Shown here: positions 1 through 8,252 of the stretch, in pieces
Layout: every line of letters starts with the position of its first letter
Position numbering within the stretch: the first letter of the stretch is position 1
NCBI GenBank assembly: GCA_963803775.1
Contig: CAWDNS010000007.1
Location: 186,001 to 250,000, forward strand
Source of the DNA: JABCZH01 sp963803775
GTDB taxonomy: Bacteria; Acidobacteriota; Terriglobia; Terriglobales; Acidobacteriaceae
DNA length: 64,000 bases
Reading direction: 5' to 3'
Program-made: the position numbers and the translations under genes
The notes under the pieces: model-generated
The model's database searches: none
What the model was told of the DNA's origin: nothing
The model's input: the letters and a program-made list of their open reading frames with translations, nothing else

Positions 1-331
1 GGCCATCTCCATCGAGGTTCGACAAGGCGACCTGATAGGGGTTCAAGGTTTCGTTCGGGTCAATCTCAATGGGTGGAAGGGTGCCGATACCACCCAATTC
101 CGCATACTGCGTCCAGAGGTCCGACTCGATCAGTTCTGCTGCCGCCAGAAACTGGAGGATGGCGACATCGCCTGCGCTAAGGGATTGGCCGGATTGCGCG
201 CGGGCAAAAGTTGCATTTGCTAACAAACCGGCGCCCACTGCTGCGCCTCCTGCCAGAAGACTGCTTTTCATAAAAGAACGGCGGTCAACTGAACGCTTGA
301 TGGATGAGGTTATTTCTTCTTTCTTCATCAT
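1..331 (-). CDS. Tat-exported ferritin-like protein (partial, 3' end outside window)
   Basis: The reading frame begins at the ATG at 331, preceded by GGAGAG at good spacing, and runs off the window edge. The N-terminus has a twin-arginine signal (DRRSFMKSS followed by an Ala/Gly/Leu-rich stretch ending near AQS), so export of a folded protein by Tat is expected. The mature part begins with a helix rich in AAAELIE followed by DLWTQYAELGG, which resembles the first helix of the Ferritin_2 (DUF4856-like) group of secreted acidobacterial proteins. Metal ligands cannot be judged because only about 110 residues are present. tatC lies 0.3 kb upstream on the same strand. A promoter variant resembling the local ECF consensus lies upstream. 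Confidence 0.72.
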   Translation of the reverse strand, partial: MMKKEEITSSIKRSVDRRSFMKSSLLAGGAAVGAGLLANATFARAQSGQSLSAGDVAILQFLAAAELIESDLWTQYAELGGIGTLPPIEIDPNETLNPYQVALSNLDGDG

Positions 332-378
332 TACTCTCCAAATTCCTTTTATTTTCGATTTTGTTGTTCTAGTGCTAT

Positions 379-407
379 GTACAACTCCGCCGCTCGCTAG
401 CTATTCC
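379..407 (-). promoter_or_regulatory. Putative ECF-type promoter (variant) for the ferritin-like gene
   Basis: On the minus strand GGAATAGC is followed after exactly 14 bases by GTTGTAC. This parallels the three stronger sites GGAATAAA-N14-RTTATCA upstream of other genes in this cluster, with the same spacing. It lies about 50 bases upstream of the ATG at 331. The rest of the gap up to the end of tatC (408-623) shows no convincing gene. The site is a weaker match than the others and the assignment is an inference. Confidence 0.45.
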
Positions 408-623
408 CCAATTCCAGAGAATATTTCTCCGGACGAGACAGTCGTTCTACACCGCTGCGTTGAACAGTTGTATCTTGGGGAATTTTAGAATTGGATTCAG
501 GAATAGAACTCTGGACTTGCCTGAGTTGTAATTTAATTGTCAATTCGCCAGGAGCTGAATCTCACCGGAATGCCGATGCGCGAAATACTGGCGTTCTTGC
601 CAGACACGGTGATCGCACCGCAG

Positions 624-1403
624 CTAGCCCACAGCCGTTCTGCGCCGGCGTGCCGAACCCACCAGCCAGGCGACCCCGATACTGAGACCGTAAAGCCCGA
701 TCATCGGGGCAGCGAAAAGACACATATTCAAGATGTCGGTGGTCGGTGTGATCATTGCCGCAACCACAAAAATCGCGAGTACCGAATAACGGAAATTTCG
801 CCACATCCAGCGCGCCGTGATCACTCGCATCAAGGCGAGAAAGAACACCAGAACCGGCATTTCGAAAACCAGGCCGAGGCCGACGATGATGGTTACAAAC
901 AGCTTCGTATATTCTCCAATCGTAATCATGGGTTGAAAGCGGTCGCCATAACCGATTAAGAAGTCGAGGGACGCGGGATAAACCATCTTGTAGCCGAAAA
1001 GTCCTCCAGCTGCGAACAGGCCGACGGTACTGATTACGAAGGGTAGAACGTAGCGCTTTTCATGCCGATACAGCGCGGGAGCGATGAACAACCACAATTG
1101 ATAGAACACAAATGGAGAGGCCGCAAATAGGCCGGCGACGAAGCCGACCTCCAGATAGAGGTTGAAAGGCTCAGTGGGGTTCAAATACACCAATCCGCCG
1201 GCCAACCCGTGGTGACGCAGCGCCTGAATGAGAGGCTGCTGCACCAAGCCGAAAATACGATCCGCGTACGACCAGCAGGCGAAGAACCCAACCAGTACTC
1301 CTACGACGGAAAAGATGATTCGTTTTCTCAACTCCTCTAAATGGGCCATGAGCGGCATGGAGCGAGTTTGTTCTGTCAACAGAAAAGGAATCGCATCAGC
1401 CAC
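624..1403 (-). CDS. tatC: Sec-independent protein translocase TatC
   Basis: About 259 aa, the multi-spanning core of the twin-arginine translocase, which recognises RR signal peptides and exports folded proteins. The family signature HLEELRKRI is near the N-terminus, followed by six hydrophobic segments including FYQLWLFIAPALYRHEKRY, typical of TatC. I chose the GTG at 1403 because GGAGG lies six bases upstream and the preceding small ORF ends in the overlap (TGA at 1396-1398), indicating translational coupling. An ATG at 1358 just before the HLEELRKR block is the alternative. The C-terminus is short and basic (SARRRR). No tatA/tatB is visible in the window. Two nearby genes (1-331 and 9491-10499) encode RR-signal proteins, which fits a functional grouping. 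Confidence 0.93.
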   Translation of the reverse strand: MADAIPFLLTEQTRSMPLMAHLEELRKRIIFSVVGVLVGFFACWSYADRIFGLVQQPLIQALRHHGLAGGLVYLNPTEPFNLYLEVGFVAGLFAASPFVFYQLWLFIAPALYRHEKRYVLPFVISTVGLFAAGGLFGYKMVYPASLDFLIGYGDRFQPMITIGEYTKLFVTIIVGLGLVFEMPVLVFFLALMRVITARWMWRNFRYSVLAIFVVAAMITPTTDILNMCLFAAPMIGLYGLSIGVAWLVGSARRRRTAVG

Positions 1404-1536
1404 GGAAAGCCTCCACTTGCCCGCCATCTCTATGGACGTCTCGGACCGGCGGTAATTCATCGCAGCATGCAAAATAGAACGCAATAACCAGCATTGCAGC
1501 CAGCCCTATAAGTCCGTACATCGTTAGTTCCAGCAT
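1396..1536 (-). CDS. 46-aa single-span membrane peptide coupled to tatC
   Basis: A short ORF with a strong ribosome-binding site (GGAGGG five bases before ATG). It encodes an N-terminal hydrophobic span (MYGLIGLAAMLVIAFYFACC) followed by a short polar tail. Its stop codon overlaps the proposed GTG start of tatC by eight bases, a classic translational-coupling arrangement. It lacks the FG hinge and amphipathic helix of TatA/TatB, so I do not call it a Tat subunit. The paired cysteines at the membrane edge are notable. The function is unknown; expression is supported by the RBS and the overlap only. Confidence 0.55.
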   Translation of the reverse strand: MLELTMYGLIGLAAMLVIAFYFACCDELPPVRDVHRDGGQVEAFRG

Positions 1537-1566
1537 TCTTACCCTCCGTTGTACCGGTCCGCCACA

Positions 1567-2049
1567 CTACTGCCGGAACGGCGCCACATACCATGCGCAG
1601 TACGTCCCCACGCCACTGAGCAGAACAATCAACCAAAGCGCGAGTTCCGCGCGCATCCACCACTTCCAGTTCCTGAACCGCATCCACTGCGGGAGAACGT
1701 CCGTTCCAGCCACGGTGACGATATAGAGTCCCAGAACCTCAGCCGTTATTCCTAGAACCGCGTGTATTGCCGCGACCTCGTAATACCACTTGTGAAAAAC
1801 CTTCGACAGAGCTGGCCTCACCTGTTGTTGGAACGACGGTCCCATCACCAGTCCGATCATCAGCAGATTCAAGAGAAGCACCGTCGTCTGGCAAATGCCA
1901 TGCGCTCCATAGCGTTTCTGCTTCGCAAGAAGAGCGCCGGCGATCAAGGCTGCTCCCATGATCAACTGGACCACGAGGTTGAGATCTGCCCCGAAAGTAG
2001 CGCCGGTACCAAGAAAGCCCTTCACTGGAAGACAAGACAAGTTGATCAC
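1567..2049 (-). CDS. Four-TM DUF420-like membrane protein
   Basis: About 160 aa with four predicted membrane helices (near residues 23-44, 52-72, 90-112 and 133-155). Histidines at about 50, 86 and 96 lie near membrane faces. The helix spacing and the IHAVLGITAEVLGLY stretch resemble DUF420/YozB-type proteins, a family of uncertain function sometimes associated with heme or copper handling in respiratory loci. The start is a GTG at 2049 without a strong RBS, so an internal start is possible. It sits 24 bp downstream of the flavoprotein reductase gene and upstream of the tatC pair, in what looks like a single transcription unit. A membrane electron acceptor role for the reductase is an inference. 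Confidence 0.6.
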   Translation of the reverse strand: MINLSCLPVKGFLGTGATFGADLNLVVQLIMGAALIAGALLAKQKRYGAHGICQTTVLLLNLLMIGLVMGPSFQQQVRPALSKVFHKWYYEVAAIHAVLGITAEVLGLYIVTVAGTDVLPQWMRFRNWKWWMRAELALWLIVLLSGVGTYCAWYVAPFRQ

Positions 2050-2073
2050 CCATGCCGCGCACTCTCCCGATTC

Positions 2074-2844
2074 TCAATAGCCGGGAAACTCTTCCGTTCG
2101 AATATCGTCTTCATCGACCCCCACCTCAATAAGCGTGAGGCGCGTTGCCGCGACCATGGTTGGCGGCCCAGCGACGTAATAGATCGGGCCTCGCAAGATT
2201 CCCACCTTAGTCGACAGCATTTCCGAACTGATGTGTCCAGTCTCGCGATTCCAACCCGGGTAACTTTTATCCGTGCGCGTGAGCGTCGGAACAAACCGGA
2301 ACCGGGGATTCTCAGTTTCTAACTTCCAGAGCGTATCGATAAACGCGGCATCCTCCAGGTAGCGATTCGCGTAGAACAGAACAATGGGGTGGCGTAGCCT
2401 TTCTTGATTCGCGTGAGAGAGCATGCTGAGGAACGGTGCGATCCCAATCCCGCCCGCGAGGAAAACAGCCGGCCTGGCCGTGTTGTTATGCAGGGTGAAA
2501 GACCCCATTGGTCCTTCAATTCTTGCTTCACTCCCGATCGGCAGGACGGATAACGCCCGCTTGAAGGCCGTATTTCGCATTCGGGTCGTGACTACAAGCT
2601 CATCGTCGAGCGGGGAGCTTGCGATGGAGAAAGTATGAGTTAATCCGCTTGACCCCGGTTCTGAGCCCGATAGAGTCAAGTCGATATACTGCCCGGCCTT
2701 GAATACGAAGTTGTGGGGCTTTTCGAACCGAAACGCCAGTGTGCCTTCGGCAACTTCCGTGCGGCCTAGCAGCGTCGTTGAGTAGCCAATCATTGCGAGC
2801 TTCCTCTTGTCTATTGCTTGTTGCTCCGGAGATAAGTGAGTCAT
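2074..2844 (-). CDS. FAD-dependent ferredoxin-NADP reductase-type oxidoreductase
   Basis: 256 aa with the FNR-family layout: an FAD-binding beta-barrel (KAGQYIDLTL, HTFSIASSP for the flavin), then an NAD(P) domain with GGIGIAPFLSML and the later YYVAGPPTMV motif. No 2Fe-2S motif is present, so it is a stand-alone flavoprotein reductase transferring electrons between NAD(P)H and a partner. The ATG at 2844 has GAGGGAG just before it. A second ATG at 2793 with AGAGGAAG upstream would remove a 17-residue leader and fits homologues better; it would also leave a normal-length leader after the promoter at 2860-2888. The next gene encodes a 4-TM protein that could be its redox partner (inference). 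Confidence 0.85.
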   Translation of the reverse strand: MTHLSPEQQAIDKRKLAMIGYSTTLLGRTEVAEGTLAFRFEKPHNFVFKAGQYIDLTLSGSEPGSSGLTHTFSIASSPLDDELVVTTRMRNTAFKRALSVLPIGSEARIEGPMGSFTLHNNTARPAVFLAGGIGIAPFLSMLSHANQERLRHPIVLFYANRYLEDAAFIDTLWKLETENPRFRFVPTLTRTDKSYPGWNRETGHISSEMLSTKVGILRGPIYYVAGPPTMVAATRLTLIEVGVDEDDIRTEEFPGY

Positions 2845-2859
2845 CTCCCTCGTTACATC

Positions 2860-2888
2860 TGATAACGATCAGGGGCGCCTTTTATTCC
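2860..2888 (-). promoter_or_regulatory. Putative ECF sigma promoter (site A) for the reductase-DUF420-tatC unit
   Basis: On the minus strand GGAATAAA (2881-2888) is followed after 14 bases by GTTATCA (2860-2866). The same two boxes with identical 14-base spacing occur upstream of the propeller gene (8066-8094) and the phosphoesterase gene (10531-10559). GGAA-type -35 elements are characteristic of ECF sigma factors, and one is encoded at 8253-8963. The assignment of that sigma factor to these sites is an inference. Confidence 0.65.
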
Positions 2889-2910
2889 ACGCATCTCACC
2901 AATTGGGTAC

Positions 2911-5595
2911 TCACTCTGCCGCTGTGTTGGCACCCAAGGTTTCCGTTTTCCCCCGTGCATCCTCGCCGCTCTGCTGCATTAATTTGGTGACCAAACCTGT
3001 CCAGCCAGTCTGGTGGCTAGCTCCCATTCCAGTTCCCGAGTCACCGTGGAAGTATTCGTGAAAGAGAAGCAGGTCACGCCAGTGTGGATCGGTCTGAAAC
3101 TCTTTCAGGCTGCCGAACACCGGCCGTCGGCCTTTCCGGTCACGAAGGAAAATGTTGGTCATCCGGTGCGAAAGCTCACCCGCTACCTCACACAGTGTCG
3201 CCATTTGTCCCGACCTAGTCGGAAACTCGACCTTGAAATCATTGCCTAGATAGTGGTGGAACTTTTGCAAGGACTCGATGAGGAGAAAATTCATCGGGAA
3301 CCAGATCGGGCCACGCCAATTCGAATTGCCTCCGAATAACCCGCTCGACGATTCGCCCGCCCCATAGTCGACTCGATGCTCGGTTCCGTTGACGTGAAGC
3401 GTGTAGGGATTTCCCCGATGGAACTGAGACAGCGCCCGGACGCCATACGGCGATAGGAATTCACGCTCATCTAACAGGTACTTGAGGATGGAGCGGAGTT
3501 GATCCTGGTCCGCAATCGACAACAAGCGGCGCTCGCCCATCCCCTCGCTGCGCATGGAGGCGAGATTCTTCGTCAGGTCAGGACGGTTATCAATGAACCA
3601 TTCCAGTCGCCGCTTGAAGTCGGGCAGGCGATCCAGCACTTCTGGCTCCAGGGTTTCCACCGCAAACAGCGGAATCAATCCGACCATGGAGCGGACCTTC
3701 ATTGGAAAGTGTGAGCCGTCGGGAAATTTCAGCACGTCGTAGAAGAAGCCGTCTTCTTCGTTCCAGAGTCCTATGCCGTCCTGGCCACGATGGTTCATGG
3801 CGTGGGCGATGTAGACAAAGTGCTCCCAGAACTTGCTGGCCATATCTTCGTAGCACGGTTCCTCCTTCGCCAATTCCAGTGCGATGGCGAGTAGGTTAAG
3901 CGTATACATAGCCATCCAACTGCTTCCGTCGGATTGCTCTATGTAGCCCCCGGTGGGTAACGGCTCGCTGCGGTTGAACACACCGATATTGTCCAAGCCA
4001 AGGAAGCCGCCTTGGAAGATGTTCATGCCCTCCGCATCCTTGCGATTCACACACCACGTGAAATTGAGCATGAGTTTATGGAAAACCCGCTGCAGAAATA
4101 AGCGGTCACCTTTTCCCTTGCGTTTTCTGTCAATTTTGTACACGCGCCATGCGGCCCAGGCATGAACCGGTGGATTCACGTCACCCAGAGCCCATTCATA
4201 GGCGGGAATCTGCCCATTGGGGTGCATGTACCACTCACGCAGCATCAAAAGCAGTTGTTCTTTGGGGAAGTCCGGATCAACCAGCGCCAAAGGTATGCAG
4301 TGAAACGCCAGGTCCCATGCGGCATACCACGGGTATTCCCACTTGTCTGGCATGGAGATGACATCCGCGTTGTATAAGTGAATCCACTCGTGGTTGCGGC
4401 CTGTGCGGCGCTCTTCGGCCGGCGGATTCCCCGGGTCGCCTTGCAGCCAATCTTTAACTACATAGTGATAGAACCCCTTCGACCACAACATGCCGGCGAA
4501 ACCCTGGCGCATGACGTTCTGCGCGTCCGCGGACAGACCCTGCGGAATGATCGTCGCGTAGAACTCGTCGGCCTCGCGTTGGCGAAGAGCAAACGTCTTG
4601 TCGAAGTTGGCAAAAGCGTTTTGACCTTTGAATTCGGAGTCGGCAAGTCGCAGGCGGACAACGATGCTCTCACCCGCTGCGACCATGAGCTGATAGTGAG
4701 CTGCTGCTTTTGTGCCAATGTGTTTCGGATTTACCGCCTCAGCGGCGCCGTGGACCACATAGTCGTTGATCCCGTCCTTGACGTGTGGTGTGCGGTTCTC
4801 AACAACAAATAGCCGGCGAGCGTTAGTCTCATTTTCCGTGAAGAGAAGTTCTGGAGATCCTTCACAGTGCAACCAACGGCTACCGAACTGGCGGTGATTC
4901 AACTCGATCGCCGGATCCGGCGCCGGCCGTGACCGGTGCAGCCCGGGCGGGGGGATCGAGTCTCCCCACGACCACGTGTTGCGAAACCATACCGTGGGCA
5001 GGAGCCGAAGAGGGGCTGATTCAGCTCCCCGGTTCGCGGCCGTGATCTTGATCAGGATGTCCTCGGTGTCGGCCTTGGCATATTCCACGAACACGTCGAA
5101 GTAGCGGTCTTGGTCAAATGCACCGGTATCGATTAATTCGAACTCCGGTTGGTCCCTGTTGCGGCGGCGGTTCTCCTCCACCAACCTCGCGTAAGGAAAC
5201 TCCGCCTGCGGGTACTTATAGAGGTATTTCAGGTAAGAATGCGTAGGTGTACTGTCGAGGTAGAAGTAGCATTCCTTCACGTCCTCGCCATGGTTGCCTT
5301 CGTTGTTCGTTAGACCGAAGAGCCGTTCTTTCAGAATCGGGTCACGTTCGTTCCACAGCGCCAGGGCAAAGCAAATTATCTGTCGGCGATCGCTGATACC
5401 GGCCAGTCCGTCTTCATTCCAGCGATAGGCTCGCGAACGGGCATGATCGCGCGGCAAGTATTCCCAGGCTTTTCCGTCCGGGCTGTAGTCTTCACGAACG
5501 GTACCCCATGCACGCTCGCTGAGATAGGGTCCCCAGCGCTTCCAGTGCTTCTTACGCATTTCCGATTCTGACAGTCGTATCTCTTCTTGCGTCAC
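2911..5595 (-). CDS. GH63-like glucosidase (MGH1-type (alpha/alpha)6 glycoside hydrolase)
   Basis: 894 aa, matching the usual length of bacterial proteins related to mannosyl-oligosaccharide glucosidase (GH63). Recognisable stretches are the N-terminal WGPYLSERAWGTVREDYS, the middle PDKWEYPWYAAWDLAFHCIPLA and IPAYEWALGDVNPPVHAWAA of the helical catalytic barrel, and the C-terminal NSNWRGPIWFPMNFLLIE. No signal peptide is seen, so it is probably cytoplasmic, acting on alpha-glucosidic or mannosyl-glycerate-like compatible solutes; the substrate cannot be read from sequence. It starts 18 bp after a small ORF with a good RBS and is probably co-transcribed with it. There is a 66-bp gap to the reductase gene, which has its own promoter. 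Confidence 0.85.
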   Translation of the reverse strand: MTQEEIRLSESEMRKKHWKRWGPYLSERAWGTVREDYSPDGKAWEYLPRDHARSRAYRWNEDGLAGISDRRQIICFALALWNERDPILKERLFGLTNNEGNHGEDVKECYFYLDSTPTHSYLKYLYKYPQAEFPYARLVEENRRRNRDQPEFELIDTGAFDQDRYFDVFVEYAKADTEDILIKITAANRGAESAPLRLLPTVWFRNTWSWGDSIPPPGLHRSRPAPDPAIELNHRQFGSRWLHCEGSPELLFTENETNARRLFVVENRTPHVKDGINDYVVHGAAEAVNPKHIGTKAAAHYQLMVAAGESIVVRLRLADSEFKGQNAFANFDKTFALRQREADEFYATIIPQGLSADAQNVMRQGFAGMLWSKGFYHYVVKDWLQGDPGNPPAEERRTGRNHEWIHLYNADVISMPDKWEYPWYAAWDLAFHCIPLALVDPDFPKEQLLLMLREWYMHPNGQIPAYEWALGDVNPPVHAWAAWRVYKIDRKRKGKGDRLFLQRVFHKLMLNFTWCVNRKDAEGMNIFQGGFLGLDNIGVFNRSEPLPTGGYIEQSDGSSWMAMYTLNLLAIALELAKEEPCYEDMASKFWEHFVYIAHAMNHRGQDGIGLWNEEDGFFYDVLKFPDGSHFPMKVRSMVGLIPLFAVETLEPEVLDRLPDFKRRLEWFIDNRPDLTKNLASMRSEGMGERRLLSIADQDQLRSILKYLLDEREFLSPYGVRALSQFHRGNPYTLHVNGTEHRVDYGAGESSSGLFGGNSNWRGPIWFPMNFLLIESLQKFHHYLGNDFKVEFPTRSGQMATLCEVAGELSHRMTNIFLRDRKGRRPVFGSLKEFQTDPHWRDLLLFHEYFHGDSGTGMGASHQTGWTGLVTKLMQQSGEDARGKTETLGANTAAE

Positions 5596-5613
5596 AGGAG
5601 CGCCGGCCTTTCC

Positions 5614-5805
5614 TTAAATCGCACTCAGTAAACAAGCAAACTCGTCCGGAATCGGCTGTCTTGAGTTCGGAGGTTCGAGCCTGGCCCGAATTTCCAGTTC
5701 CGCCGTGTCGTCATCCTCTTCAAGAAGCATGAGGGGCGCACGGTATGTCAGCTCCAAGCGCAGAGTCTTGTTAGTTAAAGCCGCCTCGATGATGCTGTGG
5801 CTCAT
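5614..5805 (-). CDS. Small hypothetical protein (63 aa)
   Basis: The ATG at 5805 is preceded by a near-perfect GGAGG four bases upstream. The product is acidic in its middle (LLEEDDDTAELEIRARLEPP) with no signal peptide or membrane span. It lies 18 bp before the glucosidase gene on the same strand and is probably co-transcribed. I do not recognise a family. Confidence 0.5.
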   Translation of the reverse strand: MSHSIIEAALTNKTLRLELTYRAPLMLLEEDDDTAELEIRARLEPPNSRQPIPDEFACLLSAI

Positions 5806-5835
5806 AAGCCCTCCATAATGAATCTCAAATGAATC

Positions 5836-6258
5836 TCACTGGCCAACAATGGCCTGATCACTGACTGGCTGGCTTTTCCCAAGGCCCTTCCTTTGAACTC
5901 CAGGAATAATATCCCGACCGTCTTCGTCTCCGGAGAACCAGACCTGGGCGAGGAAAAACTTGTCACTGTCACGGTGAAATACCAACCGTTCGTGATTTCC
6001 AATCTTATTGCTCTCGACTGGCACGGTAAAAGCTATCTGTTGAACCTCTCCGCCCTCACTGCGAAATCTCAGAGCCTTGTGGTCGAGCAAGGACTCAATG
6101 ACGTAATTCCCAGCCTTGAGTTGTTTATTTCCGACGACAAAATCGAAAGGTATTACTACGGTGACTCTCGCCGAATCTTGCGCATGGACCGGCATTGCCG
6201 AAAAAGCTAGATTTAGTCCAATACAAAGTCCGAGCAGATATTTCGTGAAACGCTCCAT
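5836..6258 (-). CDS. Small secreted protein of a common acidobacterial type
   Basis: 140 aa. The ATG at 6258 has AGGA seven bases upstream and starts a clear Sec signal peptide (ERFTKYLLGLCIGLNLAFSAMPVHAQ). The mature part contains the pattern VTVVIPFDFVVGNKQLKAGNYVIE followed by a beta-rich region with a VFHRDSDKFFLAQVW stretch. This short domain recurs widely in Acidobacteria as a secreted protein of unknown function, often in many paralogues. It is 30 bp upstream of the 63-aa gene. Confidence 0.7.
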   Translation of the reverse strand: MERFTKYLLGLCIGLNLAFSAMPVHAQDSARVTVVIPFDFVVGNKQLKAGNYVIESLLDHKALRFRSEGGEVQQIAFTVPVESNKIGNHERLVFHRDSDKFFLAQVWFSGDEDGRDIIPGVQRKGLGKSQPVSDQAIVGQ

Positions 6259-6347
6259 GTGTTTTTCCTTTCCAAAGTAAAACTCACCGCTGCTGCATTG
6301 CTTTAGTGTTATGAGCGTCGTGTAAACCGGTTGACCCCGGACCCTGA

Positions 6348-6375
6348 GCAAGGACGCACCGGAATGCGTCCTTGC
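6348..6375 (-). terminator. Strong hairpin after the propeller gene
   Basis: A perfect 11-bp inverted repeat (GCAAGGACGCA / TGCGTCCTTGC) with a 6-base loop, extendable by CCCTG/CAGGG. It lies just downstream of the stop of the TIGR03118-like gene. No T-run follows on either strand, so it may be an mRNA-end-stabilising or factor-assisted terminator. Confidence 0.45.
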
Positions 6376-6393
6376 AGGGGCTGTTGGTGGGTT

Positions 6394-8010
6394 CTAGTTG
6401 ATGGTGATGGTTACAGGCGTAGTATGGCTTATTGAGCCAGAAGTGCCCGTCACCATCATCGTGACCTGAGAGTTCGACGGAGTTTGCGTTGCACTGTTGC
6501 CACCGCCGCATCCTAGGGCGAACAATGAGACGACAAGCAGCAGACCCAGTACGCTGGTCCACAGAATGCTCTTGTTTGAAAGCGGTTTACGCTTGCGAGT
6601 TGTGAGGACGGTCCCGAAGATCCCCAAACCGGGCAGTAACGCCATCGCCATGCCAGACAAACTGTAGCCGTTAATCGGCGCGGCCATGGCGGCAGAGACG
6701 GTCAAGGTTGAGGATGTCGCGCTCGATCCGGGAGAGATCGTTGTCGGACTGAAAGCACAGCTCAGGCCGGCGGGCGCAGTACAAGAAAGCGTAATGTCAC
6801 CAGTGAATCCTCCGACCGCGCTGGCGCTGACCATGAGATCAGTCATGCCACCCATCGCGACCGTCGCTTTCTGAGCCGAAAGGCTCAAAGTAAAGTTCTC
6901 GCCGGTGGCGACCGCCGGGACAAGGCTGGCGAAGACAGCGATTGAGCTTCCTCCAGTCGCCGGGAAATTGGGTTGGCCGGCACTGCCTCCGGCGGTCAGG
7001 TAAAGAGTGCCAGTAGCACCTGGATCATTGCTGGCGCCGCCACCTCCACCAAACACCAGATCCCAAAGGCCGGGATTCACCAACGCCTTGTTTGAGGAGT
7101 CGGTCAGTTGGCCGAGAAACTTCCCGGTTGTGTCGAACGCACTAATAGTGCCGTCGCCAAAATTTCCCACCAGGATCGCGCTCGGGAACGCCCCGAAAGT
7201 AGCGGGAGTCGCCACCACGCCCCACGGCGCATTGAGATTGTTTTTGGCGCCGAAGGCGATCAAAGTGCTTACGAAATTGCCATTCTCGTCGAAGATATCC
7301 ACCTGCCCCAGGCCGGCGCCGGGAACGGCATCGTGCTTGGGTGTATCCTGCATCGCGTAGGCGACATAGACCTGGTTACCGATGACGTGGATACCGTGAG
7401 GAGCCAGACCCGCGGGAAGTTTTGGATCGGTGAACGAACCAGCCAACGAAGTGAGGTTGAAGTTCGAATCATAGACATCGACCTTGCCGCTATTGAAGTT
7501 GGCCGCCAAAAGGTTGGTGCCCAGCAACGCCAAGCCTTTGTAAACCGCGCCGCTGGCGGAATTGTCTTTACCGACAATTGCGGTGTTGCTGGAGCCGTTC
7601 CAGTAGGCGATGAGGCCGTCTTCGGTATCGAAAATGAACTGTCCGCCGTTAAAGTTGGAGACGTTTGCATTCCCCACAGTTCCCGTAGGGCAGCCCGGGT
7701 TGCAATTACCGTTTGGATTGTGTGCCGCCCCCGGTATGGTCACCACCAGGCCGGTATCTTTGTTGCCATTCTGGTCATAGAGCGTGGAAAATCCGCTGTT
7801 GTTGTCGGCGATCCAGAAGTCTTGGCCGGGAAGAACGGAAATCCCCCACGGGTTCAACAGTTGAGGGTCGGTGGTGGTAGCGACGCCGGCAGTATTGGAG
7901 ACCAGGTTGGTCTGGAAATAGCCGGCCTGCTGGGCCCACAGCCCTGACGGAATCGCTAACGTCAAGAGTAGTCCGAATGACAAGAGTAGTTTTCTAAAGT
8001 TGTTTTGCAT
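6394..8010 (-). CDS. Secreted TIGR03118-like beta-propeller protein with Ig-like region
   Basis: 538 aa. The ATG at 8010 has AGGATGG upstream and opens a signal peptide (KLLLSFGLLLTLAIPSGLWAQ). Residues about 25-370 match the TIGR03118 pattern: LVSNTAGVATTTDPQLLNPWGIS, then NHL/SMP-30-like repeats such as LLAANFNSGKVDVYDSNF and LNAPWGVV. A bacterial Ig-like stretch follows (ITLSCTAPAGLSCAFSPTTISPG). Near residue 500 a hydrophobic segment (LGLLLVVSLFALGCGGG) resembles the membrane/lipid segment seen in acidobacterial Ig-repeat proteins. It has a strong match to the ECF promoter at 8066-8094. The function is unknown; an exported propeller is clear. Confidence 0.78.
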   Translation of the reverse strand: MQNNFRKLLLSFGLLLTLAIPSGLWAQQAGYFQTNLVSNTAGVATTTDPQLLNPWGISVLPGQDFWIADNNSGFSTLYDQNGNKDTGLVVTIPGAAHNPNGNCNPGCPTGTVGNANVSNFNGGQFIFDTEDGLIAYWNGSSNTAIVGKDNSASGAVYKGLALLGTNLLAANFNSGKVDVYDSNFNLTSLAGSFTDPKLPAGLAPHGIHVIGNQVYVAYAMQDTPKHDAVPGAGLGQVDIFDENGNFVSTLIAFGAKNNLNAPWGVVATPATFGAFPSAILVGNFGDGTISAFDTTGKFLGQLTDSSNKALVNPGLWDLVFGGGGGASNDPGATGTLYLTAGGSAGQPNFPATGGSSIAVFASLVPAVATGENFTLSLSAQKATVAMGGMTDLMVSASAVGGFTGDITLSCTAPAGLSCAFSPTTISPGSSATSSTLTVSAAMAAPINGYSLSGMAMALLPGLGIFGTVLTTRKRKPLSNKSILWTSVLGLLLVVSLFALGCGGGNSATQTPSNSQVTMMVTGTSGSISHTTPVTITIN

Positions 8011-8065
8011 AAACCATCCTTCTCCAATGATGTTTGCTACTGAATTTGTGTTAGTCGTTACTTGT

Positions 8066-8094
8066 TGATAATTACAATCGCGAGGCTTTATTCC
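8066..8094 (-). promoter_or_regulatory. Putative ECF sigma promoter (site B) for the propeller gene
   Basis: Minus strand GGAATAAA (8087-8094), 14 bases, ATTATCA (8066-8072). Box spacing is identical to sites A and C. It lies about 55 bases upstream of the ATG at 8010. No gene is visible between 8095 and 8252. Confidence 0.65.
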
Positions 8095-8252
8095 ACAAAG
8101 GGCTCGCGGGGCCTCAGTTGCCAAATAGTTCTCACAACGTTATGTGGTTAGACGTGGCGCCGAACGGCGAGATGCAGAGGGGATGTCATTTGATTGTCAA
8201 ATCCGTGTCTTGCAGAAAAGACAGACATCGCAGTTCTGACGGCCTTCGTGGA

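Noticed and set aside
7108..7947. A 279-codon plus-strand open frame
   Set aside because: It is antisense to the TIGR03118-like gene, which has a signal peptide, RBS and promoter.
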